Source of the DNA: Micrasema longulum | Taxonomy: Eukaryota > Arthropoda > Insecta > Trichoptera > Brachycentridae | Reading direction: 5' to 3' | DNA: 64,000 nucleotides | NCBI GenBank assembly: GCA_022494885.1 | Contig: JAGVSM010001189.1 | Coordinates: 31,013 to 95,012 of the forward strand | Shown: piece after piece, positions 1 to 15,300 of the stretch | Layout: each line of letters starts with the position of its first letter | Numbering within the stretch: the stretch's first letter is position 1 | Made by a program: the position numbers and the translations under genes | The notes under the pieces: model-generated | Seen by the model: only the letters and a program-made list of their open reading frames with translations | Told to the model about the DNA's origin: nothing | Databases searched by the model: none

Positions 1-307
1 ATCTGTATTTTATAATGGCAGATGAATAGAAAAATAAATTTGCCCTTAATGAGTTGCCAAGAAACACCAAAATCATAGTAGAACAGTTACTTAACTGAAG
101 TGGGGATCAAGATAGTTTCCTTCTTTTCTCCTACCCATTATTTGATTATTTTTCCTAAGATTAGAAAGCAGTAAGGTAATAAAAAAAGTACGATATTAAT
201 TAAGTGTGATGATTTCATGACAAAATGGTATATTTAATTATTTTTTAGTGGATTTGTTCGTAATTTGTAGAAATGTGTATAAAATATTAGTTAAAATGTT
301 TACTTAC

Positions 308-341
308 TCATTTAGGTCAGAAGAACTGTAGTCGTTCTTAT
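308..341 (-). CDS. Exon 13 of Ig receptor: 34-nt cytoplasmic micro-exon
   Basis: A TTTTGCAG acceptor and a GTAAGTA donor bracket 34 nt. Read in the phase left by exon 12, it encodes DKNDYSSSDLN. It is too short to stand out as an ORF; support comes from the strong flanking splice sites and correct phase. The remaining tail exons lie beyond base 1. Confidence 0.6.
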
Positions 342-3300
342 CTGCAAAATTTAGAATTGTCAGTGAAAAACAAAATGAAAAACATTATTTACAATCTATT
401 AGAAACATAATAATAAGTTAATTATATACATATATGGGACGTCAATATGGTAAACAGCAAACTCAGACATTTGGTTTACAATTAAATAAAAAAAGAGAGA
501 GAAAAAAGGAGGACGTCATATATACAATTCCCATTATGAAGTGAACAATATTTTGACTGTCCAAATTTTGATGAATAAGTAGTGAAATTAACACACAAGG
601 AGTTTAAAAAATCTTAACAGCGGGATATGTAAAAATTAAAGTAAATACGGATGGTTAATTTGAAAAGCGGTTGGTATATTACGTTGTTAAAAGTGATCTA
701 TAAATCAATCATCTAATGACAATTCATGTCATAAATACTGTATCTAACTATCTTCAGTTCGGGTTCAGGGAATATGTACTAATGTTCACTAATTTATTCC
801 AATGAAACTAAAGTAACGGCGTGCGCCAAAGAAATTTATAATTTTAATTTCAAATTATATCTATCTACCAAGGTAAAATGTCTAAAGATACCTTGGGTGT
901 TTCTACAGCGGCGGATGATGCACAAAATGGCCAACAGTAATACGGCAACTACTATAGCCGCACCAATCACAGGAGCCAGGGCAGCATTTTCTGAAACATC
1001 ACAGAATAATATTACATTGGTTTAAGCTTCCTCTCTGAGTCTAATAAGATATTTCCAATAAGAAAAACACGCGCATGGAAAATAGCTCTACAGAGCAGCA
1101 AGTTAAAGGTGTTCGATATTATTTCAAAAAGGTCAAGAATCTCTGGTTACCATTGCAGCTCACCAAAATCATCAAATGTTTTTTTGGTTAGATTCCCGTT
1201 TGAAAAGGACTTCGCGTATCGATTTCAATTTCAGTAGGTACCGAAAAATCCACGTTTATTTTATCTATAAATACGTTTTCAAACGATTCTCAAAATTATG
1301 ATCAATTAGATATGTTGACACCCAGAATAATAAAGTGGAGACCAAGGGCAAACAGAAGAAGTGTTGGAAGGCCACAAAACAAGTTAGGCTGACGACATGG
1401 GCTCGATAGCAGGTAGAGCATGGATGAAAAAAGCGGGGATAGAAAGGAGTGGAAACGTTTGAAAAAGGTATATATCTAGCAGTGGAGTGAACAAAGCTGA
1501 AGAATAAAACAGGTAAATTAATAATAAATAAGTTTTGCTTGTCCTATCACGTTTATATACATGGCCTGCTCTAAGACAGTTAGCAACGATTATCAAGATG
1601 ATATCAACTCTTGGTAGGCGCAAAATCGTCTCTTGACATTATTATTATTTGTAATCTTGTATAAACCAGTGGATAAAGGAAATATAAAACAATTGTACAA
1701 TTGATCGGTACTGTGTTCCGTGTAGAAGTTATACCAAGGTGTCTGGTCAAATGAATTAAAATTCAAGATATAATTTAGTTTGATAAATACCGTGTAGAAT
1801 AAGTACAGCAGCGTGGGCTGTCGCTCCTCTCTCATTTTCCACTCGCAGTAGATAGGTGCGGGCATCTTGTCGTGTGCTGGACATAACGTGCAACACGTAT
1901 TGGTAACATGCTCCATGTTTCTCTGGCTCCACGGATCGATAGCGTCCTGTAAAAATTAATATTAAAAACATGAGAATGATGAAAGGTTACATTATTCCTC
2001 GATGAGAACACACACTGTGAGGCTGACTTTTTTCTCTTTATTGAGCTCTGCATTTTCTTTAAATTTTCGATACATTCAAAACGTGTTCATAATATAGAAA
2101 AGATATTTAAATCCATCAGTAGTGTTGATCTTTTATTTTTATTCTCACGAGAAAGATATGAAATGATAACATCTACACGATCTCTAGGTCACGAAAAATG
2201 CTTACGGTAACATGTATGAGGATATTAAATGAAATATGATCAATAGTAATAGAAAATAACCCATAGTGAGGCGTTAACACTGACAGTGAAGGTGGCTGAG
2301 ATGCTGGACACCTTTGAAAGAAGTACTGCGAAGAATCTGCGGGCCATTAAGAGAAGATAACCAGTGGCGCATTTGGCACAACTGTATGTACGAAATGCGT
2401 CATAAATTAGGCTCCAAGCATTTCAATACGTAAGAAGCTGCTTAGATTAAAATGGGCCAGAAATGTACGGCGAATGCCTGATTCACAGGTCCTTAAAAGA
2501 CTAATAAGTGGACACCCAGGTGGAAGGAGATTAGTGAGAAAACCCAGGCTGAGATGAAGCGGATGACGACGGCGGCTGAGGACAGACAGAGTTAGAGGCA
2601 AAAGTTGCAGGAGGTCAAAGATCGATATGAACTGTAGCACCATCGGAGAGAGAGATATTTATTGTTCTTACCGATTTGAGCAGGAACACTCAAAGTTAGA
2701 CTACCCCAATGCCAGGACGCTCTGCGTGGAGGAGGTTCTGCGCACACCAGGGAGGTCACTCGCGCATCAGCACCCAAGCGGGCTTCTGCTGGACCACCAG
2801 CTCCCGGACCTTCACCAACAGGTGGTCCTACCTAGAAAAAATAAAATACATCAAATATGTAGGTAATATCAAAAACATAAACCTAAAAAAGTAAAGAATT
2901 TGTATGTATCAGACAATTAAAAGAGAATTTCCGGAAAACTAAATGACAACCTTGTAAAGAAAATTATTAGTGACGTATTTGGTCTAATGCTGTAATGTAC
3001 AGCATATACCAGGCCCCAAGCATCACGAAAAAAATGAAACTGCTTAGATTATGATGGGCCGGACATGTATAGAGAATGCCTGATTCACGCGTCCCTAAAA
3101 TACTGGTGAACGGACATCTGGGTGGAAAGAAATTAGCGGAAAGACCCCGGCTGAGATGGGAAGATGAAATGAGAAAGGATGCAGTGCAGCTTCTCCAGGT
3201 GGCGACTTGGGAGACGGAGGATAGACGGAGTAGGAGTTGAAAGTTGCAGGAGGCTAAAGCTCGATATCGGCTGTAGCATCATCGGAGAGCGATATGACAA

Positions 3301-6300
3301 GCTTATACTGGTCAATTGCCCACGTATAAAATATCCTTAGGTTCTAAAAATGAAAAAAATTCTGACAGAACTTGATATTTCAATGGCAAAAATATAATGT
3401 TTCTTTTTTACCACAACAAGGGAAATCGGATCTGCTGCGTGCCATCTTTCTCTACCAGCGATGTTGTTAGCTGCCGTACAGCGGTAGGATCCTTGTTGAT
3501 GGTAAGACACATTTGGAAGAACAAGTTGAGAATCTCTGCCCACTGGCATTCCACCTCCGATATCAGATCCTACTGCTTCCAGTGGCCTGGAAAAACAAAT
3601 GTGCTTTTATAAGTATTTTTTATAATATAAAATATGTTTCAGGCTTTCGGGGTCTTATTGAATCAAAATTATTGCATTGTTACTTACATGTGCGTCCACA
3701 AATACCGTGGCGGAGGATTTCCTTCAGCTCGACACTCTAACACCACTCTGGAGAAGAGAGAAGCTTGAACGGACGGCTCGGGGCCAACCCACACAACTCT
3801 AGCTGCGTCTAAAATTATCAAATTAAAGTTATTAAAACCGTCAACGTCAATAAAAAACAATTGAAATAAAACATAATTTTGGTAAATTTTGTAATTTGTC
3901 ATATGTAATATAGTTTCCAATCGCTTTTGATGTTCTATAGATTTCGTTTTAATTTATGTCAAATTTATTCAGACAAGAAAACTAATCGATATCGGTATTG
4001 TTCAGTGTTACTCACATTTAACATCGATTTCTATACTGACAGGATCCGATTCTCCCATGGAATTTTTGGAATGGCATGTGTATGTTCCTAAAAACAACAA
4101 TAAATACATAAACACATCACAAACATTGGTATACAAATACAAATCGCCAATAATATATTTTTCAAATAGGTACCGAGTTTAGGAGAAGTAAGATATATGA
4201 TAAATATATATCATAACAAAATAAAAGTTTGGAACAAACCTGAATGATTACGCGCTATGGGGGTGAGCAGGAGCGTATCAGCGGGACTAGTCGGAGGAGG
4301 GTTCATGGATGCGGATCTCACCCACCAAGCAGAAGGATCGGGGTTTCCTTCAGCTAGACAGCGCAGTGAGAGGGCGCGTCCACCCTCCTCTACTGCTCCT
4401 AGATCTTCTGCTCCTGTGATGTGTGCTATTGGTGGATCTGTAATATGGCAGAGATTGACATTAGTGATATAATCTCGCATTTCCGTATTTGTTTCAAACT
4501 CCACAAATAACTTTATTATCATTTGTGGTCTACGAAGCGTTCTCTGAAATTGAAATTTTATTTTTTTGTAAATCGGTGGCAAACTGTAATAAGACACTTA
4601 TTTCTGAACGCCACAGCGTATATAAAAATGTGTAGAAATGTTACTAGGCTTTAGGTGTGATAATAGTTTGAAGGGGAAGTCAAATTTTATCAAATTACTA
4701 TTTTCCTAATACTGCCAGTATGATAGCTCGTTCATCAGGTGTGGGATCTTTCTTAAGGCAGGGTTACATTGTTATGTCGTATTGTGGAGTGGTGTGTTGG
4801 GGAGCTATCTGGTGCATATCACTATGGTCAGAATTACACTGTTCTCGCGTGGTGTGTCGTGCCTCGTAGCGCGCCATTGATGCAGTTCCGATCCAACGAA
4901 CTTTAGTCTGCGCCAGAGTGACGGAGGGGGATTTTGGCACGTCACACATACCACGACAGTGTGTTTCTAGAAACGTCTCCTTTACTGATTGAGTCACCGT
5001 TCACAACGAAGAAAGCATGCTAAGCAAGCTAAGCAAACACGATGAATGATCAATAAAAATGATAGAAGAGCCCTCAACATACCTTGCCGCTTCACAATAC
5101 AAGACAACAATGTAATTCGCACATGATAGGAAATGATATATTAATATTGCAAAATAATTAAGTTAATTTTTTGGGTACGAGATTACCGATTTTATCAATA
5201 CTAAGGTTATTTAGATTTCAGATAGTATGATATTTTATAAAAATAGGGAGGTTCAAGATAATGTAATAAGATAATGCAAGATATGGTAGTTATAAATAAT
5301 TACTTTACAAGTACAATACATGTTCATATACTCGCCAAATGTTTCATAAAACAGGTAAGTTAAAAATTTAAATATTTTATAATTATAACAAAACATACTA
5401 CTCGTAAATGATAAACTAATTACTCAGTATAATATGTATGCTGCCAGCGACAATACTAACATGTGACATCCAGAACTGCCGTAGCGACCTTGTAGCCGGG
5501 CGTGGGATAGGCAGGGTGAGCTGACCTGCAGGATAAGAGACGACCGTGAGAGGACCTCGCTCCGACCAGCTCCAAGGCGGACCGCGCCGCCCATACGCGG
5601 GGCCTTTCAGTCTCTGAAGAATTCGTTTGGCTCCACGCGCTCATCGGTTCATCATCTAGAGTAAAGACATAGATAGCTCTTACGCATTTAAGAATGACCC
5701 CCGTTTTGATTCTTCTCACAATATTATTTTGTTCTTACCGAGATACCAGGAGATCGCAGCCGGTGGGTTCCCGTACCTGGCCTCGCACAGTACGGAGGTG
5801 CGCCTTCCTTGGGCGGCCGGAAGACGCCTTCCGGGAGGCAGGGGGGCTCCATCTAGTAGCAGTCGGGGGGGCTGTGGAGGGACATGTACAGACAGAGGAA
5901 CGGCCGGGCTAGATAGGGCATCCTGAAACATATGAAAAACTCATTCATATTTTAATTACTGCATTTGATAAAGACACTGATTTTATTTTAAATGAGTTAC
6001 ATGTTCGGGAGAAGGATTTTTTTTAATGTTTCAAGATAACAAGAGGAACAAGGTCGTGTGAACTCCAGCCGATATAGAACGAGTTAGTCATAGAATCATC
6101 AGACCTATCCGTGTCAAATGCGTACATAAAAGCACAGAATCCTTCCAAAAGGAGAAATAGGTGACCGATAACTGGATGCTGAACATCTTACTTCTTCGTT
6201 TCAAAAGTCGGCTCAACACGCTCGCGTTGGTCAGTGCATTGAAAAATACGTATTGGCAAGCGTGTAGAGGGGGGTATTTGTGGCTGGCATCCGTCTTTTG

Positions 6301-9300
6301 TCGGTTTTTCAACACAGAAGCACGCTGGCTGAAGGCTTGTCAACGCGTCCACACGTTGGCACAGCTTTTAGTACGCTACACCACGAACTACCGGAGAGGA
6401 CGCATGTGATTTTTCGACGTTCGCACCTTGGCCCGCAATGACAGATAATGAACGACTCGCCAACGTGTGGGCGGTGTAGTGATTTCGTTACTAATAGGCA
6501 GACCAACGTATTGGCTAGCGTGCAAAGCCACCCCGAGGTATGATCCACACGTGAGGCACGAATTCGAAAGATACGAAAAGTTTTTATTTCTTAGGTAAAG
6601 GAAAGGACAGGGGTTCAAACTGCCAGTAGGGCAGCAGTGAGTCACATCTTGCTGAAGGGTGTGATTCTATAAAATAAATGCTGCGAACGCCCAGTTGCAT
6701 TCCACCGGCAACACTATTGACTAGTCCTACTCGTTAGCGTCCACATCGCGAACCCCGGCAATGGGATCGCACTCATAATAGTGTGATCACAACAGATAAA
6801 GAGAGGATGGAAGGCGAGTTTCAAACCAGAACTATCCAGCTAAGGGAAGGTAACCCTGACAAAAAAATCCACCAGAGAAGGCAACGGGAAACCACTCTGG
6901 TCAACTTTTCCCAGGAATCAATATAGCGAGTACGTCTAATAAGCAGTTGTCCTGGCTGCGAGTAGTGCAGGACCGAGATGCTTTCGCTGTAGCGATCGCC
7001 AACATCGGGGGGATCTGATAAAGCACTACAAGAAGAAGATAAAGGAAAGGGGATGGATAAATTGTGTGATATTTACAATGCGCTACAATTAAAGATTTGT
7101 ACATAAAAAGAACCCGAGTTTCAATAGTTTTGTTGGCTTATTACGGCTTTTAGGCTTAAATTGCCTTACATATAACTTTGTTAAGTAATGAACAATGAGT
7201 CACCTGAGCGTCGAAGGAGCTGGCTGTGACCTGACACTGCCACAAGCCGTCATCCAGCTGCAGGGAGGCCGCCCTCACCCACAGGGAGCAGTCCTCGCCT
7301 CCGGCCGTCCCCCCGGCCGCCCCGCCCGCCCACTCGTACTTCCCGGCGTATATGCCCACCGGCTGAAAGACATCGAACAAATTACACTGGATACTCTTTT
7401 TACACCGTACTGTGAGGAACGTATCCCCGTATAAAAAGTGGTTCAGTCTATTATTTACCTAATGCATTTAGAGCAGCTCATCGAAATTGCGACTCGTAGG
7501 AGATTGGTAGTAATCTAATACAGTAGAACTCCGTTTATACGAACTTCACTCATCCGGATTGCCAAATATCCGGATCCATTATCAGGAGATAATGAGCGTA
7601 TGTATGCAGGACCTCGTTACTCGTAAACGAGTTTCTTCATGAAAGCAATTTACTTTGCTGGACATATTACAATAAGTTTTCAATGCGATTCCAATTCGCT
7701 GTACAAGTGTTATATCAAAAGCGATAAAAAAAACACAAAGGGATGGGTTTGTGATCCCGTGATAATACCGCGAGATCACGGATCAGAGGTACGAGGTTCG
7801 AACCTTGATCTACCACAAAACACAATGCTTGAAAATGATCCCAAAATCGATAAGAAAGAGTAAATCGTAAGTAGAATTAAAAAAATAAATTAATATTAAA
7901 TTTATAGCTATAGTATTTAATATATATCTGTGGTATGAACCAAAACATTATTCCTTATTCACTTAAATAGTGGGTTTAAATTAAGAATACACGTGTGTCA
8001 GTGTGTTAGTGCCTGTCGGTGATCCAAGTAAACATTTTTTTTATGCTTATGTAAGCACGCACATTTTAATTAATTATATAAAAAAAATTGTTACCCGCAT
8101 AAGTTTATCAAATATTTTAATAAAATGTACAAGTAATTACGTTAGTGTGTAATAGGGAAATATCACATGCTACGAAAACCGATAAAAATACATGAAATGG
8201 ACTGAGAAAAATTAATCATATTTTAAAAATCAATATGGATATTGCGGAGAAATGTTTTCATACATAACATTAAAAAAGTAATTATTAAAAAATATGTCTA
8301 CAAAAACGCGACATGTTTAGCCTTAGTAATAGGGAAATATCACATACTACGAATACCGATATAAATATAAATGGATTTAGAATAATTAATTGTATGTTCA
8401 AAATATTGTGGAGAAATATTTTCATACTTAAATGTAAAAAATAAATTTAATAAAAATACGTTTGTAGAAAAACGCGACGTTTTTTGCCTTGGTTGTTGTG
8501 GCATCAAGATTCGTAATATTATTGGCAACGAACAAATAAACATGAATCGTGACGTATTAGGAGCGTGGCCAGTGGAATCACCGTTTTTCCGGGAATTTAA
8601 AATTACAAATTTAAAAGTATTTTTTATGCTACTAATGATTAGTAATTTTTTTTTAATGGACAGTATTTCATAGACCCTTATTACTTTAAACATGTAAAAA
8701 AAATAACGTGATATTTCCCTATTGTGACGTCAAGATTCGTGACGATGTTTTATTTAAATTTAAACGGTCACAAACAAAGTTAGATTTTTTATGTTTTTTT
8801 ACTCGACAATATTTCATAGACCCTTATTAATTTTTAATTGTAAAAAAGGTGATGTTTACCTATTCAACAGTAGCAATTTTCCATCTATTCAATTGAAAAT
8901 ATTTTTTCGTATGAAAATCCCATGCATTAACGTGTCGAATATTTTCTCATCAAATTTGACATCAGATCCTACCGAAAGATTTTCGTTTGTACACCTTCAT
9001 TAGCATATAAATGACTTTATTCAGGAGTCACGTCGAACACGCAATCCAATTACAGACCGATTGTCTCGATAATTATTATAATATTTCAATCAAGTTTGAC
9101 ACGTTTTACAAAGGAGAAAACAGACGAAAGTTTTGCGTCTTGTTCTCATGTTATTGGGATAAGTTAGCACGAACCTTGGCTTTGAAAAAGCGCTCATTGT
9201 GTTAGGAGTTCAGATGGCTTCAGGTCCCACGATGCCTATCCGAATATTATGTTATAATCTTATTATGAATCACCATATCTCACAGTTTTCCACGACTAGT

Positions 9301-12300
9301 GAAAGTAATAAGCCAGTTGTGTTCTTGAACCTAATAGACTTCGTGCGTCATGCGAAGGATTTGGGTCTATTGTTCTCCAGCGTGCAACTGATGGGTCATT
9401 AGTCCGCGTCTTTCATATTACCTGTATATATCATCGTCAAACGAGACGAACAGAAACATAGGTTTTTAAAATCAAATATATAACCTGGAAAATATTATAC
9501 TTATGTACATTATACCTACCTACGAGATCGTATCATTTTTTTCTTACGAAATCCTTGTCTGCAAATATGCATCCTTTGAAAATTAGAAAGGCTGAGACGA
9601 GCATTATCTACAAAATCGAAGAAGTGCCGCTTTGGTTCGGATGTAGGGCGAATGGACAGCGAAAGAACGGCTAAACGGATTTACAATGCGAATGCTTATG
9701 GATGCAGAAAATGAGGAAGACTGAGATGGCATGACCAAATTCAACAAACACTTGAAGATGGACGCGTCAAAAGCCGGAATAATCGGCGTGCGTTCATGAT
9801 AATATATTATTTATTTGACAATTGTAGTCTGCATTACTTTACGGGCTGTCGTGTCATCACGGAATGGTGAGAAATTAATTAATAGAAAACAGATAGCTGC
9901 TAAACTGCCAATATATACAAAAAATAGATCCGTATTTAATAGTCGAATTGCTATTTTATAAATTAATGTGAAATCTTTCATAATTATAATAATTATGGTT
10001 TATTCACAAAAATAACAATTTCTTTATCTACTACATACACACTTAGGTAATAGATTTCTCTGGATCATGTCTAGTCTGCCTAACTAGGTTCAACCTGTTT
10101 TAAGGCAAACATTTGTATGCAGAATAAACAATAACATTACTATATGATTTTATATTTGAAGCACTAACTTTGTGGATATTCATTATAATAAAATAAATAA
10201 AACAACTTTGTTTTTGACCACTATTTTTTAATATTTTTTTTAGCAAACCCACCTAAACAACGGAGGCGGATTCTTTTTATAAACGACATTTTTTCCAAAC
10301 AATTATCTAATTCCCTACCATCAAACATTAAACCTTCATTCTACACATTTAATAATATAGGAACGTTGTTAAAAAAAATCACAAAGACAAAGTCCATAAA
10401 TATAATAAATCTGGAATATACCAATTAAATTGTAATGATTGCGATTCTTTAATAACTTTTATTTAAACATTAATTAAAACAAAATATTAAATCTTAAATT
10501 AAAACATTGGAAAAACTAAAAGAAACTTTAATATTAGAGTAAAAGAACACTTAAGATGCTTAAATATTTTATTTTTTTTGAATTCGCAAACCATCTGATA
10601 GAAAATAATCATAACTTCAATAAATGGATCAAAAGTACTTCATGTTGAAAAATAAAATATTAAAATTAGACAACTTAGAAATCTTAGAAATTAAAAAAGC
10701 GATTTATAATAAGTAAAAAATAATTAATAACCAAATAAACTATATTTCTTTTAGTCCTCTCCTGTCTAGCTTCGAATATATTGATATGAAATTACAACCC
10801 TTGCAAGGAAAAAAAACTTGATTTATTGGGTCCACGTGCAGTATTTACTTACCATGAAAAAATAAAATAGGAATTAATGCATTAGTTACGTAAACCTTGA
10901 CGAAGAAGCTTGTTTGCTTTGAAACCGGTCGGTGGAAAAAAAAAAATAATGGTTAAAAACAAAGTTGTTTTATTTATTTTATAATTACATTACTACCTAC
11001 TAGTTATTTTATTATACTATCATACAATATTAATTTATACCATTTATTATTTAAGAATGTTTTTGAGTAAATTTTCCGATTTTTCTGTACCTAAACCAAG
11101 TAACCAATTTTTTACAAATTTATTCAATTAAATCCGGGTCATGGTTTTGCAATGCTCGGGTAACATATTGAATGTTTTGGGGCCCAGAAAGCTGAAATTT
11201 CTTTGCCCGAATTGGTCTTACATTTTAAAATTGTTTTCTTATTCCTTAATTTTGTTAAAAAGACTGTATGACTTCTATAATAAATAAATAAATAATTACG
11301 AATTAACCAAAAATAAAAAATCAATCTGTAGAAGGATTTGAAGTAGATCATATAAAAAAGGTTATTTAAATGGTATCCACTATATAATATTTCGAATTAT
11401 GAATTAATTAAGTTTATATTCCCGTGGGAATGTTGTCCTAAAATCAGCCAAGTGTAAACATCATAATACATATACGTGGTGCCCTACCGTTTAGCTTAAA
11501 GGTTTATACAATTTGTAAAATTACAATGGAGGTTGGACTGGTACGAGTAGATACTCGTAACTCGCTACTTCTTGCTGTATAAATTAGTTTGCATCGGTCG
11601 ATAAAGAAACATATTGCCAATTAGTCTGAATCTGAGCGTAGACTCGGGCGTCCTGACTCCCGACTTCTGGCACAGCGGTTGCGGGCTGTGGGTGCCGCTG
11701 TTGGAACAAACGCTTTAAAATTTAGTCACCGGAAGCGGTAGTCGAGCGTGTAATCATCAAAGAAGCGTTGAAATAGGGTGATATGCGTATAGCCACGGGT
11801 CTCCATATTGTTCTTACTTCTACCGCCGCGACCCACGACCCACGACTAACCGAGGAAATGAGAAGTTTTCCATTGTAAAGATACAACTTCCCTTTCCTTC
11901 GCAGATCCGCTTGTTTATTTTGGTATTTGTTATTCTTTTGTGGTTAAAACAAGTCCTCGGCGCAGAACAAATCAAAATGCACCGATTAATTTTAAAAATA
12001 TGTTTAATTGGTGGCGAATAAATAGGTTTTTAATTAATTGAGTTCTTCTTTTTATAGTGCCATTCCACGGTGAAGGTTTCACATGTTTTTATTTTATTTA
12101 ATTTTTAATTATTCATTTTGGTTCCCAAACAATAAACAATACATATGACATTGTTATAATTATGACAAATTGTTATTTTAGGTATTGTTCATCAATTAAA
12201 TATGAACACATATGCATTTTCAAAATACTTAATGCTATAAGTGATGTCCCACCTCTGTTGCAATCAATTTCTTTTCATGTTCCCAACCGTGTCACCAGAA

Positions 12301-15300
12301 CTCAAAATCTGCTATTTATAAAATCTTCTAAGAGCAACTTTGGTTTTTATGCCCCAATGTCCAGAATGTGTAGATTAGTCAATTCATCACATGACTTGGA
12401 ATCCTTTGGGATATTTCTTCCGGCTTTTCGGAGATCTCTTCGCGACTAAATAGTGTGGGATGAAGTTGGATTGGCATGGTTCAGCTCGAAGTCTTAGGTC
12501 TTTCGTTTTTATGAATATATTGTATACAATTATTATTATTGCCCTTTTTTGTCTTTGCTAAATAGTTTTATGTTCTTTTTGTTCAGTTTCTTGCATTTAT
12601 GTTTCTTCATGTAACTGTTGTAATTGGCTTAGGCCGTATATATATAGTAAATAAATAAACACAGCATGCACAAATAAAGAAAAAAAAGTTTACAATATAT
12701 ATTCCTTTTAATTGGCCAGCTAAATGAATTCTATTACAATAAATTATTACTTGTAGGTTATTACAAATTATTTTACCTAACTAACATGTGTGATTATTTG
12801 ATTTTATAAATTGCGTTACAGTTTTCCTATTATTATTTGATGTATCGATAAAGGTATCAATATCAGCATTACTTTCTACATTATTATACAATCGTATTTT
12901 ATCGGAAGCCTCTCTGAATAAGGATTTGGAGCTACGGTTGGACCACTCTCTTTAGTTTTTTTGAAAATAAAATAGTTATATTTTCTCAGTATTTTTGTAA
13001 GGTAAATTATTTTATTTAAATTCATGTTATCAATAAAAAGCGGATTCCGAGTTCCGAGACACGTAGATAAGTACCTATAGTAGAACTTTGTGTATCCGAA
13101 CTCCAGTCATCTGGATTATCAAATATCCAGATCGTTATTAAGAAATAAAAAATAAACTATAAATTTTAATTTGATTGCGCAATTAATTTTGCAGGAAATA
13201 TTTAAGTTAGTTTTTAATATGATTCCAATCTTTATATATATAATTCCTTTGTACGTGTGATGTCACCGTACTCCCCTAAACGGCTTCACCGATTTACGTG
13301 CGGTTTTCAGAGAAATATAGATCATTGCGCTGTGCATGTTTGTAGATATTAAAATCTTTAATCGAATATGTAACAAAAAAGGTGGGAGTATAAATGTTTT
13401 ATTCATCGATCTACCAGGGTTGTATTCGAGGAGAATGCATTTGCAAAAAAATGGAAATTTTTTGTTTTTTGTACATAAAAAAGTATGTTTTTAAATGTTT
13501 ACAAACGGCATTTGTTTTATGTGGATCTCAATCAGATTTTTTCCTTAAATTCCTTATAATTTCTGACCATTTATTTATTTTTATTGGATTTTTGGTAACA
13601 CTTCAATACATTAAAAAAAAATCGTATTCCTACATAATTACACCCCTTTGTTGGTGAGACGACCGGTGTTTGACGTTTGCAAAAAGAATGCCATATTTGA
13701 AAAAATATTTATTTTACGTTTTGGAATTCAACCATAAACAAGTACCTAGGTACCTACTTGAATTCAATATTTGAATATAAACAATTTTTAGTTTTGGAAT
13801 TTAATCACAAACAAGTACCTAGGTACCTACGTATCAATGAAAAGTATTTTGCCAACGTTCGGGCAGGACAACGTCTGTCGGGTCCGCTAGTTCTCTATAT
13901 TTTTGAAAAACAATTTTTAAAAAACAATTATTTTCCTTTCTTCAACGCAATCTTTATTATTACTCAAATTGATTTAATTAAGCTACGCACTTATTTTATA
14001 TACTTTACAAAAGGTGATGGAGTTCTATAATTGAGGATACCGATGAAAAATGATAGACCGGCGCCGTAGCGCAGTTGGTTAGTCGGCCAACTGTGAAACT
14101 GGCATCGCGGGTTCGATTCCCGCCAGTTGCAAGAAGAAAATCCAAGAATTTTTTTTTCTCAATTGGTCTGGGTATTGTGATATATTTTTCATTACCTCCT
14201 TCCATATCCCCTCTATCCCACCTGCTGACAAGCCTCAAAATAGAGGCTTAGCGGGTTATTCCTTTTTTTTTAAAAATGATTACTTACAAGTTATATGTAT
14301 TTTATGTATCCTTGTTGAACTTTCAAATAAAGTATAAAAGAAATAATAAAATCTGGCACTCAGGCATTGTAGAGTTAATAATATAATATTATCTTTAGAA
14401 CTATATTTTTCATTGATTCATACGAGTACATGCAAATCAACGAAGCTTTAAAATGAAACTTCTTGATTTTTCTATTGATATTTATTTATTTTACTGGGTA
14501 AACAAACAGTATGTACAAAATATATTGTCAATTTCTTTGTGACCAAAAAAATTGTTTACACTTTAGAAAATAATTTTAATTATGTATATATATATAACAA
14601 ATGTAAAATAGAAGAAATGAAAAATATGTATTTAACAATACAATTAATTAAATATCTGCTTCTCTCGATATGCATATGACTTTTGACTTAAATTTGCACA
14701 CATTGTCATGAAAAATATCAGTCTCGGTAAACCTATAATTATTTTCCTCCCATATTCTAGGTATTGTACGAGTAGATTGTTTTAAATAGTTTGTTTGTAA
14801 TAGTGTAAAACCGATAGTTTGTTTTTCTTGATAGTTTATTATTGATTATTTTGGATGACGGTTTATTTAAATTTACTTCTGATATTATTTTCCACCATTT
14901 TAAAAAGTCAGAAAATATTTCGTTTTTTAATACGTAATATAGCGAAGTCATAAAATAACGCATTCATATGTTTAAAAGCGGAAGTAAATTCAAACATTCT
15001 TGCTGAAATGTAATAAATACCTTGCTATCCTTCTGCCAAGAGCAGCTACCCCTCCTGTTTTGTATTTTGCATGACAACTGAATATCCTTTCCAGGACTCA
15101 CTTCCGATGGCGATGGGGTTTCTATAAATTTCTGGATACCGGCTAAAAGAGAAAAAAATATTGTTGAAAAGCTTCATTTCACACGGAAAGCTTTACATAC
15201 TTTCATACTAATCATTGTGCCTAATACAGATTGAAAACTATTGGGTGTTAAAAGTTGCAACCATTTTTTTTATTATTTAAAAACGAGTACCAAGGGTGAA

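Noticed and set aside
8340..8693. 117-codon minus-strand open frame
   Set aside because: It lies inside the duplicated AT-rich block; its composition is explained by repeats.
14054..14130. Possible tRNA gene
   Set aside because: A and B boxes are present, but the acceptor and anticodon stems do not pair and a SINE tail follows.
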